Below are positions 45,574 to 55,912 of a stretch of DNA of 64,000 bases, piece by piece. This DNA comes from Solobacterium sp. (GTDB taxonomy: Bacteria > Bacillota_I > Bacilli_A > Erysipelotrichales > Erysipelotrichaceae): NCBI GenBank assembly GCA_017404505.1, contig JAFRCE010000013.1, positions 1 to 64,000 on the forward strand. The letters are read 5' to 3'. Each line of letters starts with the position of its first letter. Positions within the stretch are counted from its first letter, which is position 1. Position numbers and translations under genes: made by a program. The notes below the pieces were generated by a model. It searched no databases. It was not told the DNA's origin and saw nothing but the letters and a program-made list of their open reading frames with translations.

Positions 45574-46068
45574 ATGCGTCTGTTAATTGCCATCCTGCCG
45601 GATGAAGCCATCCGCAGTGAACTGATCCGGATCCAGAAAGAAATGAAAACGAACGGTGTCAGCGGCACCTATACCGACCCGTACAACCTGCATATCACCC
45701 TTGCCTATATCGGTGAGTATCCTGATACGGAAACGGTCATGGAGATCCTGGAGACGGTTGATTATGAGCCGTTTGAAATCACTCTGGAAGGAATCGGCGC
45801 TTTTAAAAAGATCTACTGGTGCGGCATCCGGGAGAACGCCGGGCTGGACAGCTATGTCAGAAGACTGCGGCATGCCCTTTCCGATCATCAGATTCCCTAT
45901 GATCCAAAGCCTTTCTTTCCGCATGTGACACTGGTGCGCAAGGCCGACGCGCCGCTGCCGCCCGTGAAGCCCTGGCCTTTGCAGATGAGAGCTTCCCGGA
46001 TTTCCCTGATGCGTTCGCAGCGGACGGAAAAAGGCATGCTGTATACAGAACTGGACGCCGTGGAATGA
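45574..46068 (+). CDS. thpR: 2',5' RNA ligase-family protein (RNA 2',3'-cyclic phosphodiesterase)
   Basis: 164 residues with the two HxTx motifs of the 2H phosphoesterase fold: HITLAYIG and HVTLVRKA. Members hydrolyse 2',3'-cyclic phosphates on RNA. The longer open frame upstream is antisense to feoB and is not used: AAAGGA precedes ATG 45574 and a TATAAT box lies at 45541-45546. It is divergent from feoB and ends at a terminator shared with the convergent radical SAM gene. Confidence 0.88.
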   Translation: MRLLIAILPDEAIRSELIRIQKEMKTNGVSGTYTDPYNLHITLAYIGEYPDTETVMEILETVDYEPFEITLEGIGAFKKIYWCGIRENAGLDSYVRRLRHALSDHQIPYDPKPFFPHVTLVRKADAPLPPVKPWPLQMRASRISLMRSQRTEKGMLYTELDAVE

Positions 46069-46094
46069 AAAAAAGCAGTCACATGACTGCTTAT
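46068..46094. terminator. Terminator shared by thpR and the radical SAM operon
   Basis: AAGCAGTCA pairs with TGACTGCTT over two bases, with a TTTTTTTC run on the minus strand. The radical SAM stop codon lies inside it. Confidence 0.8.
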
Positions 46095-47173
46095 GCGTCC
46101 GCTTCGGGAAACAGGATGCCTTTCATGCATACCATCGGCCGGTTATGGTCATAGTCCCAGCTGTGGTGGGCGTCACCGCGGCAGAAACGCTGATGCGCGC
46201 AGCTGCGGCATTCCCCGTTCAGATCACTGAGATCATGGCGGAACAGTTCGAAACGGTTTTCCCAGATATCTTTGAAACGGTCCGTGCGGATATTGCCCTG
46301 GATCGTTTCCGGCCGGCGCTCAATGTCAAGACAGGCGCCGATATCACCGTTACTCATAATGCTGGCGGTATAGACACCGGCATTGCACAGCCAGTACCAG
46401 TCTCTGACTTCCGCTTCATATTCAAGGCCAAGATAATGACTGCAGCCGAACTCCAGGGGATATCCCTGTTTTCTTTTTTCCCGGATAAAGTCAAAGAGAC
46501 GGATATAATCTTCCTTCGTGCACATCAGTTCGGGTCTCTCTAAAGCCCGGCCGATCGGTTCCAGATGAATCACCCGCCAGGAATCAATGTCGATCTGATC
46601 CATGACATCAAACAGCGCATCCAGTTCATCGATATTCTGATGATTGATGACTGTCGTGACCTGAACGTTCCGGAAAGCCTGCTCGTCGATCAGACACTGA
46701 ATTCCCCGCATGGCCCGCCGGTAGCCACCCTTCATTCCCCTGAGCCGGTCATGTGTTTCTTCCAGACCGTCAATAGAAACGGATACCGTGCCCATGCCGC
46801 ATTCAGCCAGACGGTGAGCGACATTCTGATCGATCAGGGTGGCGTTGCTGGTCATACCCCAGCGATAACCCAGTTCATGGGCATAAGACATGATCTGAAA
46901 GAAATCTCTGCGCAGCAGCGGTTCACCGCCGGTAATGCAGAGCTGGATCTGACGGATGTCAAAGTCTTCCTTCACTTCTCTCAGAATTCTCTGATATTCT
47001 TCCAGGCTCAGCTCTTCTTTCTTCTCGGAAGTGCAGCTGCTGCCGCAATGAAAGCAGTGCTCATTGCACTGCAGGGTCAGTTCGAGAAAGAGATGGCGAA
47101 GACGCGGATGCTGATACAGCTGAGCGGTATAATCCGCCAGCTGGTTCAGATGTTCCTGTTTAATCTTTTTCAT
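46091..47173 (-). CDS. Radical SAM/SPASM enzyme of the YGPP-lipoprotein operon
   Basis: 360 residues. The 4Fe-4S motif is C36-x3-C40-x2-C43 (LQCNEHCFHC), followed by CITGGEPLLRRDF and the SAM-binding core. The C-terminal SPASM domain has seven cysteines, in WLCNAGVY, GACLD, ECRSCAHQRFC and MVCMKG. Such enzymes modify peptides or proteins. ATG 47173 lies within the last 14 bases of the 92-residue lipoprotein gene, with GGAG 11 nt upstream, so translation is coupled; the longer frame to 47320 is antisense-free but overlaps that gene fully and is rejected. By context its substrates are the two YGPP lipoproteins. The chemistry is not known. Confidence 0.88.
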   Translation of the reverse strand: MKKIKQEHLNQLADYTAQLYQHPRLRHLFLELTLQCNEHCFHCGSSCTSEKKEELSLEEYQRILREVKEDFDIRQIQLCITGGEPLLRRDFFQIMSYAHELGYRWGMTSNATLIDQNVAHRLAECGMGTVSVSIDGLEETHDRLRGMKGGYRRAMRGIQCLIDEQAFRNVQVTTVINHQNIDELDALFDVMDQIDIDSWRVIHLEPIGRALERPELMCTKEDYIRLFDFIREKRKQGYPLEFGCSHYLGLEYEAEVRDWYWLCNAGVYTASIMSNGDIGACLDIERRPETIQGNIRTDRFKDIWENRFELFRHDLSDLNGECRSCAHQRFCRGDAHHSWDYDHNRPMVCMKGILFPEADA

Positions 47174-47438
47174 TCTGCGGCACTTCTCCGTCTTCCGTCT
47201 GATTTGCCGGTTCTTCAAAGTCTTCCGGCGGTCCGTATACGTCTTCCAGAACATTATCTTCCGGCTCGTAAACCGGCGGCGGTCCATATACGTCTTCCTG
47301 GACATTATTCTCCGGATCATAGTCCGGCGGCGGTCCGTATACCGAAGGATTGCAGCCGGGCAGAAAAATCGCGGAAGATACCACAGCCGCTGTCAGAATG
47401 CTGGAAGCGGTGACTCTTTTACGATTCATCTTTTTCAT
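47160..47438 (-). CDS. Small lipoprotein with three YGPP repeats, candidate rSAM substrate
   Basis: 92 residues. The signal MKKMNRKRVTASSILTAAVV continues to a lipobox LPGC (Cys29). The mature part consists of repeats with a 17-residue period: VYGPPPDYDPENNVQED, VYGPPPVYEPEDNVLED, VYGPPEDFEEP, then an acidic tail. It has no other cysteine after the lipidated one, so thioether chemistry through Cys is excluded in the mature chain. Tyr, Pro, Asp and Asn in the repeats are the likely modification targets. GGAGG lies 6 nt before the ATG. It overlaps the radical SAM gene by 14 bases. Confidence 0.85.
   Translation of the reverse strand: MKKMNRKRVTASSILTAAVVSSAIFLPGCNPSVYGPPPDYDPENNVQEDVYGPPPVYEPEDNVLEDVYGPPEDFEEPANQTEDGEVPQNEKD
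47229..47345. repeat. 51-bp tandem repeat inside the lipoprotein gene
   Basis: Two full units (47229-47279 and 47280-47330) and a partial third encode the YGPP repeats. The units differ mainly at third codon positions and a few conservative codons, which suggests selection on the peptide motif. Confidence 0.8.
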
Positions 47439-47453
47439 GGCTTTCCTCCTGTC

Positions 47454-47660
47454 TTATTTGGTTTCATTCTCCTGTTCCGGTACATCCACGGGAGCTTCTT
47501 CAAAGTCTTCGGGCGGACCGTAGACCGCTTCGATGATATTGTTTTCAGGATCGTAATTCTGCTGGCCTGGCAGCAGCTGACAGCCGCCTGCCGCGGAAGC
47601 GAGAACCGATGCCGCGAGAATTCCGGAAGCAGTGATTTTTCTCATCTTCCTTTTTTTCAT
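47454..47660 (-). CDS. Small lipoprotein with one YGPP repeat, candidate rSAM substrate
   Basis: 68 residues. The signal MKKRKMRKITASGILAASVL runs to AGGC (Cys27). The mature part contains NYDPENNIIEAVYGPPEDFE, clearly the same unit as in the 92-residue protein, and an acidic C terminus. The start codon lies 5 bases after the MFS transporter stop, and the next lipoprotein gene starts 15 bases downstream. GAGGAAAA precedes the ATG by about 12 nt. Confidence 0.82.
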   Translation of the reverse strand: MKKRKMRKITASGILAASVLASAAGGCQLLPGQQNYDPENNIIEAVYGPPEDFEEAPVDVPEQENETK

Positions 47661-47665
47661 CTGTA

Positions 47666-48910
47666 TCAGTTTTCCTCAATACCGGAATGACGTTCCTTCT
47701 TACGGATGGCAACTGCCGCGCTCAGAGCCAGCAGCAGAACTGCCTGACAGCCCAGAGCCAGCCAGAAGTTAATGGTATAGGAACCGGTCGCATCGTACAG
47801 AGAACCGACCAGAGCACCGCCGACCGCATTGGCTGCGCCGCCGACAAAACTCAGCACCGGATAGGCTGCCGCATAGTATTCCATGCCGAACAGATAGCCG
47901 GAAATCATGGCGACACCGACCGCCGAGATCGCAAATGTCACAGCATAGAAGCCGGATCCGACATACAGAGCGAAATCGATTGGGACAAACAGCAGGATCA
48001 GACAGCCAAGCATATTCACGGCTGACATGACGAGGACGGATTTATAGGATCCGATTCTGTCATTCAGGACGCCAAAGGCCAGTTTGGAAAGAATATTGAA
48101 TGCCATTGCCACTGACAGCATCATCGCGCCAACGGAGGCCGCCTTGCCGATCGATACGGCATAACCGGGCAGGTGCGAAGGAACGGCCGCCACGACACTG
48201 GTGCAGATGGCGACAACGATGGCCAGCATAAACTTCGGATTGAAGAAATTGAACGGTTTCGGACGATCGTCAATGACAACGGTTCTGCCATTCTCCCGTT
48301 CCTTCATGAAGGCATCATAGCCGTATGGCTTGATACCGGCAGACGATGGCTGAATCGAGAACGGAAGAAGAATGGCCGGCACACAGCAGATCAGGGTCGC
48401 GATAGCCACCCAGACAAATCCTGTCCGCCATCCGGAAGAATTGATAATGCCGGTAAAGACCGGTGAAAGCAGGACGCCCGGGACACCGCTGAAGGCCATG
48501 ACCAGACTGGTAAACAGACCGCGGTTGGCATAGAACCAGTAGTTGATGATCATCGTGATCAGCACGAAACTGATCAGACCGTCACCGACACCGCGGAACA
48601 CACTGATCACATAGATCTGCCAGAGAGACGTGCAGCGGGAAATCAGGAACGTCGAACCCGCCAGCAGTGCCGTCGCTGTGATGATAATGACTTTCAGGGT
48701 GGATTCCTTCAGCATTTTCGGCACGAAAATAGCCACCACAGCCGCTACCAGAGACGTGATCGTGATCATCATCGCGATGCTTCCCCGACCGACGGCGAGA
48801 TCTTCGGCAATCGGAGTATAGAAAACACCGGCGGTATTCACAGTCACACCGATGGAAGCCGCCGCCAGACCGCACATGGCGATCAATACAAAATAATGCT
48901 TGAGTTTCAT
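47666..48910 (-). CDS. MFS transporter, oxalate/formate antiporter-like (OFA family)
   Basis: 414 residues with twelve membrane segments. The start KHYFVLIAMCGLAAASIGVTVNTAGVFY and the SGVPGVLLSP and RGVGDGLISF stretches fit the OFA branch of major facilitator proteins. AGGAG precedes the ATG. It is the first gene of the four-gene operon with the two YGPP lipoproteins and the radical SAM enzyme. A role in moving a small-molecule cargo sensed or bound by the lipoproteins is possible but unproven. Confidence 0.85.
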   Translation of the reverse strand: MKLKHYFVLIAMCGLAAASIGVTVNTAGVFYTPIAEDLAVGRGSIAMMITITSLVAAVVAIFVPKMLKESTLKVIIITATALLAGSTFLISRCTSLWQIYVISVFRGVGDGLISFVLITMIINYWFYANRGLFTSLVMAFSGVPGVLLSPVFTGIINSSGWRTGFVWVAIATLICCVPAILLPFSIQPSSAGIKPYGYDAFMKERENGRTVVIDDRPKPFNFFNPKFMLAIVVAICTSVVAAVPSHLPGYAVSIGKAASVGAMMLSVAMAFNILSKLAFGVLNDRIGSYKSVLVMSAVNMLGCLILLFVPIDFALYVGSGFYAVTFAISAVGVAMISGYLFGMEYYAAAYPVLSFVGGAANAVGGALVGSLYDATGSYTINFWLALGCQAVLLLALSAAVAIRKKERHSGIEEN

Positions 48911-49000
48911 ACTGGTCTCCTGTTGATAAATGGATTACTTATCTCTTTTTATTGTACCGCATTCATATTTGCGGATGGAACTGTCAGATTTCTTTTTGGC

Positions 49001-49031
49001 AAAAAAAGAAGAGCTGTGTTCAGCTCTTCTT
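49001..49031 (-). terminator. Terminator of the GH1 gene
   Basis: AGAAGAGCTG pairs with CAGCTCTTCT and ends in TTTTTTT on the minus strand, 9 bases after the stop. Confidence 0.9.
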
Positions 49032-49039
49032 CCTGATTC

Positions 49040-50558
<1,519 letters not shown>

Positions 50559-50561
50559 CAT

Positions 50562-51257
50562 TCATTTCTGTCCGTAATAGGCATTCGGACCGTGTTTGCG
50601 CATATAATGCTTGTCCAGCACATATCGGGCAATGGACGCATCGGGATTCAGCAGCAGTGTTTTCAGGTCCATTTCAGCAACAGTTTCCAGCACGACCGCG
50701 TTATACACGGCATTGGCCGGACTCTTTCCCCAGCAGAAAGGACCGTGGTTCTTGACGATGATACCCGGCACTGCCATCGGATCGTAACCGAGTCCGTCGA
50801 TCGTTTCGACGATCACTTTGCCGGTATTGCGTTCATATGCTTCTTCCACTTCTTCCTTCGTCAGTTCCCTTGTGCACGGCACGTCACCGTAGAAGTAGTC
50901 GGCATGGGTCGTGCCTAGGGCCGGTATGGCAATGCCCGCCTGGGCGAAGGCAACCGCGTGGATGGAATGGGTATGGACGACACCTTTGATATCCGGATAA
51001 CGGCGGTACAGTTCCAGATGGGTATCGGTATCGGAAGAAGGCTTCCATTTGCCCTCCGCCCGTTCGCCGGTTTCGATATCGACAACCACCATGTCTTCTG
51101 GCGACATGCCGTCATAATCAACGCCGGATGGTTTGATCACCATGTATTTCCGGTCTTCGGAAATGCCTGAAACATTGCCCCAGGTATAGATGACGATACC
51201 TTTTCTGACCAGTTCCAGATTCGCTTCACATACTTCTTTTTTCAGTTCCTCAAGCAT
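50562..51257 (-). CDS. ulaF: L-ribulose-5-phosphate 4-epimerase
   Basis: 231-residue class II aldolase-fold epimerase converting L-ribulose 5-phosphate to D-xylulose 5-phosphate. Substrate and zinc residues: [33 protein letters not shown] (two His ligands) and KNHGPF. The gene could be named araD from sequence; the name ulaF follows the operon context. Last gene of the operon, overlapping ulaE by eight bases. Confidence 0.92.
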   Translation of the reverse strand: MLEELKKEVCEANLELVRKGIVIYTWGNVSGISEDRKYMVIKPSGVDYDGMSPEDMVVVDIETGERAEGKWKPSSDTDTHLELYRRYPDIKGVVHTHSIHAVAFAQAGIAIPALGTTHADYFYGDVPCTRELTKEEVEEAYERNTGKVIVETIDGLGYDPMAVPGIIVKNHGPFCWGKSPANAVYNAVVLETVAEMDLKTLLLNPDASIARYVLDKHYMRKHGPNAYYGQK

Positions 51258-52104
51258 CTTGCTGTGCCTCCTTTATGCGGGCTCTCAGGAAAGCGCTGGC
51301 TTCCTTGATGACTTTGATATGATCCTGTCCCTGCTGGTACCAGAATTCGCCGGTGAACATGCGGACGCCCATATCCAGTGCTTTTCTGATGCAGCGGACA
51401 TATTCCGTATGACCGCCGGTGCCGTAATTCATGTCACGGTAAACACCGGGCAGAGTTTCCTTCAGATGTACGGCAAAGGTATGTCCGCGGCCTTTTTCCA
51501 TGTCTTCAACAACGTCCAGACCGTACAGGACAGCCGCGTTTTTCAGGTTGCCGATATCCGGATAGACACCGAGATACGGCGAGTCCACTTCCCTGACATA
51601 TGTCATAGCTTTGTCGACCGTGTCCATGAACGGTGTTTCCATCGTCTCAAACGCCAGGATGACACCTTTGGATGCCGCATAGTCCGCCGCCTTTTTCAGA
51701 TTTGCCAGAAACAGCGCCCGGGTTTCTTCGTTGCCTTCTTCATAGTAAACGTCATAGCCGGCCAGCTGGATCACGGCGATACCGACATTGATACAGAAGT
51801 CAACCGCCCGGTACATGATCTCCATGCTTCTTTTGCGGACGGCTGAATCCTTTGAACCCATCGGATACTTGCGGTGGCCGCTCAGGCACATGGTACGGAT
51901 CGGCGTGCCGCACTTTCTCGCCAGTTCACCGAGAGCGCACTGCTCCTGCGGTGTCATATTCAGGCGCGACAGTCTGGCATCTGTCTCATCAATGCTGATC
52001 TCAAAACGGTCAAAACCGCATTCTCTTGTGATCATGAACATTTCTTCAAATGTGTAGCCGGCCGGAATCGCCTTTTCATAAAGGGCAAGTGTATAGTTCA
52101 TCAT
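51250..52104 (-). CDS. ulaE: L-ribulose-5-phosphate 3-epimerase (L-xylulose-5-phosphate 3-epimerase)
   Basis: 284-residue TIM-barrel epimerase. The N terminus [31 protein letters not shown], and the metal residues in LAFETME and YPDIGNL match UlaE/SgaU. It interconverts L-xylulose 5-phosphate and L-ribulose 5-phosphate in ascorbate breakdown. GGAGG precedes the start, and the gene overlaps both neighbours by a few bases. Confidence 0.92.
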   Translation of the reverse strand: MMNYTLALYEKAIPAGYTFEEMFMITRECGFDRFEISIDETDARLSRLNMTPQEQCALGELARKCGTPIRTMCLSGHRKYPMGSKDSAVRKRSMEIMYRAVDFCINVGIAVIQLAGYDVYYEEGNEETRALFLANLKKAADYAASKGVILAFETMETPFMDTVDKAMTYVREVDSPYLGVYPDIGNLKNAAVLYGLDVVEDMEKGRGHTFAVHLKETLPGVYRDMNYGTGGHTEYVRCIRKALDMGVRMFTGEFWYQQGQDHIKVIKEASAFLRARIKEAQQDA

Positions 52105-53150
52105 TCTTCCTCCTGCAGGGTGTAGACAGCGATTTCATCCGTCTCACGGTTGGCTGCCAGCAGGCGGTTCTCACCGTTGAAAGTATAGAACATGCAGTTG
52201 GCCGGACCGCTGCCCTGATCGAGCACGGATACCTGATATTCACCGTTTTCAAAACAGATCATGATCAGGTCCCTGTCTTCCTGGCGGTTGCCTGTAAAGG
52301 CGCACCATCTGCCGTTGACGAAGGCACCGTCAATCGCATGAATGAACGGCATCTTCTTTTCTCTTTCCCAGACCTTGACGAAGGATCCGTTCTGCCGTTT
52401 GTAAACACTGACAGTGTCACCATGGAATGGTGAGAGCACCAGCAGTTCCCGTTCGCCGTCACCGTCAAAATCCAGATAAAGCATATCGCTGGCTGGTACT
52501 TCGAGCAGACATTCGCAGTTCCATTCGCCGCCCTTCTCAGCCGGCGGATCAACTTTGAATACACCGTTCTCGGTACCGACGACTGCGAAAGTGCTGCCGT
52601 CCGCTTCGGCATGGACTGCGAAACCGTGGTTCTTATACAGGCCGCTCTTCAGCGGGAAGAGTTCCAGCTGATGATCCGCGTCATAGCCATGCAGGTCTTC
52701 CGGCAGTTCCGCCACCCAAATGCGGCCCGGACACGTCCAGTCATTTTTAAAGGCATGCGCAGACTTCAGTGTGCAGGCGACCAGATAGCAGTTTCCGTTT
52801 CTTCTGACAATGCCGAAACGATGCACGAAAGGCAGATCACAGAGGACATGACACTGCCATTCACTTCCTTCTTTCTCGTACCACACGATCTTCGCTTCGG
52901 CGGAATCGTTCGGCGAATAGAATTTCTGGGTGGCGAGAAGAATACGGTCGGAATACGGATATGGCAGCAGCGTCATGACACCGCCGGGTCCTTCCCATAA
53001 CGTATCTGTCTTTTCGCCGTCCAGGGTAAAGGCATAGCAGGGATCCTGTTTTTCCGCCGCAACGACAAGATGCGGTACCTCATCATATGTAAACTGGCAG
53101 ACAGCGTAGCATTTATTCAGACTGCCGATCACTTTCTTTTCCGCTCTCAT
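52101..53150 (-). CDS. Propeller-like protein of unknown function in the ascorbate operon
   Basis: 349 residues, no signal peptide. The repeating beta-strand pattern (for example RILLATQKFY, YLVACTLKS, FAVVGTENGVF, LLVLSPFHG) and the calcium-loop-like DFDGDGERELL suggest a beta-propeller with FG-GAP-like blades. I do not recognise the family. Overlaps of four bases with the kinase upstream and ulaE downstream place it in the pathway. It could be a lactonase, isomerase or sensor acting between lactone opening and the epimerases. No decarboxylase motif is evident. Confidence 0.7.
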   Translation of the reverse strand: MRAEKKVIGSLNKCYAVCQFTYDEVPHLVVAAEKQDPCYAFTLDGEKTDTLWEGPGGVMTLLPYPYSDRILLATQKFYSPNDSAEAKIVWYEKEGSEWQCHVLCDLPFVHRFGIVRRNGNCYLVACTLKSAHAFKNDWTCPGRIWVAELPEDLHGYDADHQLELFPLKSGLYKNHGFAVHAEADGSTFAVVGTENGVFKVDPPAEKGGEWNCECLLEVPASDMLYLDFDGDGERELLVLSPFHGDTVSVYKRQNGSFVKVWEREKKMPFIHAIDGAFVNGRWCAFTGNRQEDRDLIMICFENGEYQVSVLDQGSGPANCMFYTFNGENRLLAANRETDEIAVYTLQEEE

Positions 53151-54619
53151 GATCTGTTTCCTTTCCTGACGCTTTCATACAGCGCCAACATCTGTTGTCT
53201 CTTTTCTTCGTACTGACGGCTCTTATCCGGATCGGGCCGGTATTCCGTCAACTTTTCACCTGCCGCCAGTGTCTGTCGGGCTTCCTGTACGGAAGAAAAC
53301 TCACCAAGGCCGGCCAGAGCCACGCTCAGACAGCCAAGTCCGGTCGCTTCCGGATCCTCGGTGCAGAAGACAGAACGGCCGTAAACATCCGCCTGCAGCT
53401 GATTCAGAGCCGGGCTGGCAGTCATACCGCCGCCGCAGCAGATCCGGCGGATCTCCACTTCTTTCGCAAAATCGTTCAGATGGCCGGCAATCTCCATGAA
53501 GATGCTTTCCATCGTGCTTTTGAATAATTCACTGCGGCGGGTCGCAGTGGAAATATTGGCAAATACGGCCCTAGCTTTGGGATCCCAGTCAGGCGCTCCC
53601 CGGCCGCTGAAGAACGGCACGACGAGACAGCTGCTGACAAAGTTTTCTTTGTGCAGTTCTTCTTCCAGCTTCCGATAGTCGATTTTTTCCATGCCGTACA
53701 GTTCTCTGGCACACCATTCCAGTGCCGCGCCGCAGCTGAGCACATTGGCTTCCATGATAAAACTTCCCGGCACAGCCGCCCGGTTCCAGATCATTCTGTC
53801 CGGCAGTGTCGGCGGCAGTCTGTCACAGGCAGCCGCGATAAAACCGCCGGTCCCCATCGTGATGGACAGGTCCCCTTCCGAAAGAATGCCATGACCGACA
53901 GCGGCACATTGCTGATCACCGCCGCAGTGCAGGACAGGAATGCCTTCCGGCAGGCCGCTCAGGGCGGCATACTCAGCCGTGATATATCCGGCTGTATCAC
54001 CCGGTTCCTTCAGCTCACACAGCTTTTCTTCTTCCACTTCATAAAGTGACAGAAGTTCCGGATGCCAGCAGCCCCGCCTAAGATCAAGCAGGCCGGTGCG
54101 GCTCGCATATGTCATATCCGATACATACTTTCCGGTCATCAGGAAGCAGACATATTCCGGAATGTTCAAAAACTTATGAACCCGGCGGTAGATTTCCGGC
54201 TGATTCCTTCTGACCCACGTCATTTTACTGCCGGAAAAAACCGTACTGACTTCGGCACCGGTCAGCTGAAACAGACGCGCATTATAAACGGAAAGCTCAT
54301 TGCAGATGGAACGGTTGCGGGTATCCTGCCACATGATCGTCGGCAGCAGCGGATGACCGCTGATATCCACCGGTATGATACTGGAACGCTGCGAGGTGAT
54401 CGCCACTGCTTCAATCTGATCGGCAGGATATTTCTGCAGCAGTTCATGAATAATGGCGAGCGTATTGTCGGCAAATTCCTGCGGATCCTCTTCAATGAGG
54501 CTGTCGCCGAGAAAAACAAGATGGTTTTCCCGGCGGCTCAGGGCAATCTTATCACCGTTTTTTTCGTAAAGGATACCGCGCATACTGGTGGTGCCGATAT
54601 CCAGAACAAGAATACTCAC
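53147..54619 (-). CDS. FGGY-family carbohydrate kinase
   Basis: 490 residues. The N-terminal phosphate loop VLDIGTTSMRGILYE, WQDTRN, and the C-terminal GGGMTASPALNQLQADVYG fit the FGGY family near xylulose/3-keto-gulonate kinases (XylB/SgbK). In the operon it would phosphorylate an unphosphorylated keto-acid or pentulose intermediate. That would let the pathway use a substrate taken up without a PTS. The stop overlaps the propeller gene start; ulaG is 18 bases upstream. Confidence 0.85.
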   Translation of the reverse strand: MSILVLDIGTTSMRGILYEKNGDKIALSRRENHLVFLGDSLIEEDPQEFADNTLAIIHELLQKYPADQIEAVAITSQRSSIIPVDISGHPLLPTIMWQDTRNRSICNELSVYNARLFQLTGAEVSTVFSGSKMTWVRRNQPEIYRRVHKFLNIPEYVCFLMTGKYVSDMTYASRTGLLDLRRGCWHPELLSLYEVEEEKLCELKEPGDTAGYITAEYAALSGLPEGIPVLHCGGDQQCAAVGHGILSEGDLSITMGTGGFIAAACDRLPPTLPDRMIWNRAAVPGSFIMEANVLSCGAALEWCARELYGMEKIDYRKLEEELHKENFVSSCLVVPFFSGRGAPDWDPKARAVFANISTATRRSELFKSTMESIFMEIAGHLNDFAKEVEIRRICCGGGMTASPALNQLQADVYGRSVFCTEDPEATGLGCLSVALAGLGEFSSVQEARQTLAAGEKLTEYRPDPDKSRQYEEKRQQMLALYESVRKGNRS

Positions 54620-54637
54620 ACGCGCCTCCGTATGTCT

Positions 54638-55741
54638 TTACAGAACAGAGCGGAACGGAACGTTTGCCTCATAATCGAAGCAGTCATCGAATCCGCGGTC
54701 ATGGTGATACGCTCTTCTGTCCTTGTCACGCGGATAAATATAACGGCCGCCGACTTCCCAGAAGAACGGATGGAATCCGTAATCCAGTCTGTCTTTGCGC
54801 ATATCGTAAAGAACCTTGATCTCATTGACGTCCGCCATGAAGTTTGTCCAGACGTCATAGTGAATCGGAATGACGACCTTGCAGCGGAGAGCTTCCGCCA
54901 TACGCAGAATATCGGTCGCTTCCATCTTGTCCTGAATGCCGACCGGATTCAGACCGAAAGAACCAAAGGCGACATCAACATCATAGTCTTTGCCGTGCTT
55001 GGCGAAATAAATGGAATAATGGGAATCACCGCTGTGATAGATATTGCCGCCCGGTGTCTTGACCAGGTAGTTGACTGCCTTGTCGTCCATGTCGGTCGGG
55101 CATTTTCCATAAAGATCTTCACGGTCAGCTCCCTGGGAGTCCGTCGTGACGATGCAGGTGCGGTCAAAGGAATCCAGGGCAACGATCTCGAGATCCTTGA
55201 TTTTGATGACATCACCCGGCTTGACGGTAATGCATCTGTCGGCCGGAACGCCCCAGTTCAGCCAGTATTCCACCGACTTTTTCGGACCGATAAACGGTAC
55301 CGGAATTTCCTCACCCTTTTCATTTGTCGTCGTCATGCCGGACTGGATGACATGCGCCGCGAATTCCGCACTCATGTGATCCTGATGATAATGGGTTGCC
55401 AGCACGGCGTCGACATGCTTGACCGCAAACGGATCGATAACGAAAGGCACCGCTCTTAAATTCGGCTGCATCTTTCTGACACCGGCCATATTGGCCATCT
55501 GGTGGCCGACTTTGATCTTGCCGTCACCATGGGTGCGTTTGCCATTACCGGCCCAGAGGTCGATCGTGACATTGGCGCCGCCCGGTGTCTTGAACCAGAT
55601 ACCGGTGCAGCCAAGCCACCACATGCCGACCTGGCCTTCCGGAATCTCCGTATTTTCGATTTCTTCGTTCAGCCATGTTCCCCACTCCGGGAAGGTGCTT
55701 TTGATCCAGCTTTCCCTGGTGATTTCTGTAACTTTACTCAT
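54638..55741 (-). CDS. ulaG: L-ascorbate-6-phosphate lactonase
   Basis: 367-residue metallo-beta-lactamase-fold enzyme. The metal motif is [10 protein letters not shown]; further ligands are in YHSGDSHYS, and VIPIHYDVW near the end. The whole sequence, including the [12 protein letters not shown] start and [17 protein letters not shown], matches UlaG. It opens the lactone of ascorbate 6-phosphate. First gene of the operon; GGAG is 10 nt before the ATG and a TAGAAT box about 40 bases upstream may be its -10 element. Confidence 0.94.
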   Translation of the reverse strand: MSKVTEITRESWIKSTFPEWGTWLNEEIENTEIPEGQVGMWWLGCTGIWFKTPGGANVTIDLWAGNGKRTHGDGKIKVGHQMANMAGVRKMQPNLRAVPFVIDPFAVKHVDAVLATHYHQDHMSAEFAAHVIQSGMTTTNEKGEEIPVPFIGPKKSVEYWLNWGVPADRCITVKPGDVIKIKDLEIVALDSFDRTCIVTTDSQGADREDLYGKCPTDMDDKAVNYLVKTPGGNIYHSGDSHYSIYFAKHGKDYDVDVAFGSFGLNPVGIQDKMEATDILRMAEALRCKVVIPIHYDVWTNFMADVNEIKVLYDMRKDRLDYGFHPFFWEVGGRYIYPRDKDRRAYHHDRGFDDCFDYEANVPFRSVL

Positions 55742-55912
55742 GATAAATGATCTCCAATCTGTTATTCTCTTCTGACTTTATTCTAACAGATACAGGTCTT
55801 CTTTTCTGCTCTGTAACGGCAGCTTCTGTTTCTTTTTTCATCTTTCCGGCAGTATCCCGTTAGGCTCTGTTCCATTTGTGCCTTATAATGGTGAACAAGG
55901 AGAATTCTGAAT

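Noticed and set aside
47174..47320. 49-residue N-terminal extension of the radical SAM enzyme
   Set aside because: It is an Arg/Lys-rich shadow of the lipoprotein repeats in another frame.
47229..47345. CRISPR-like tandem repeat
   Set aside because: The units are contiguous, coding and without spacers.
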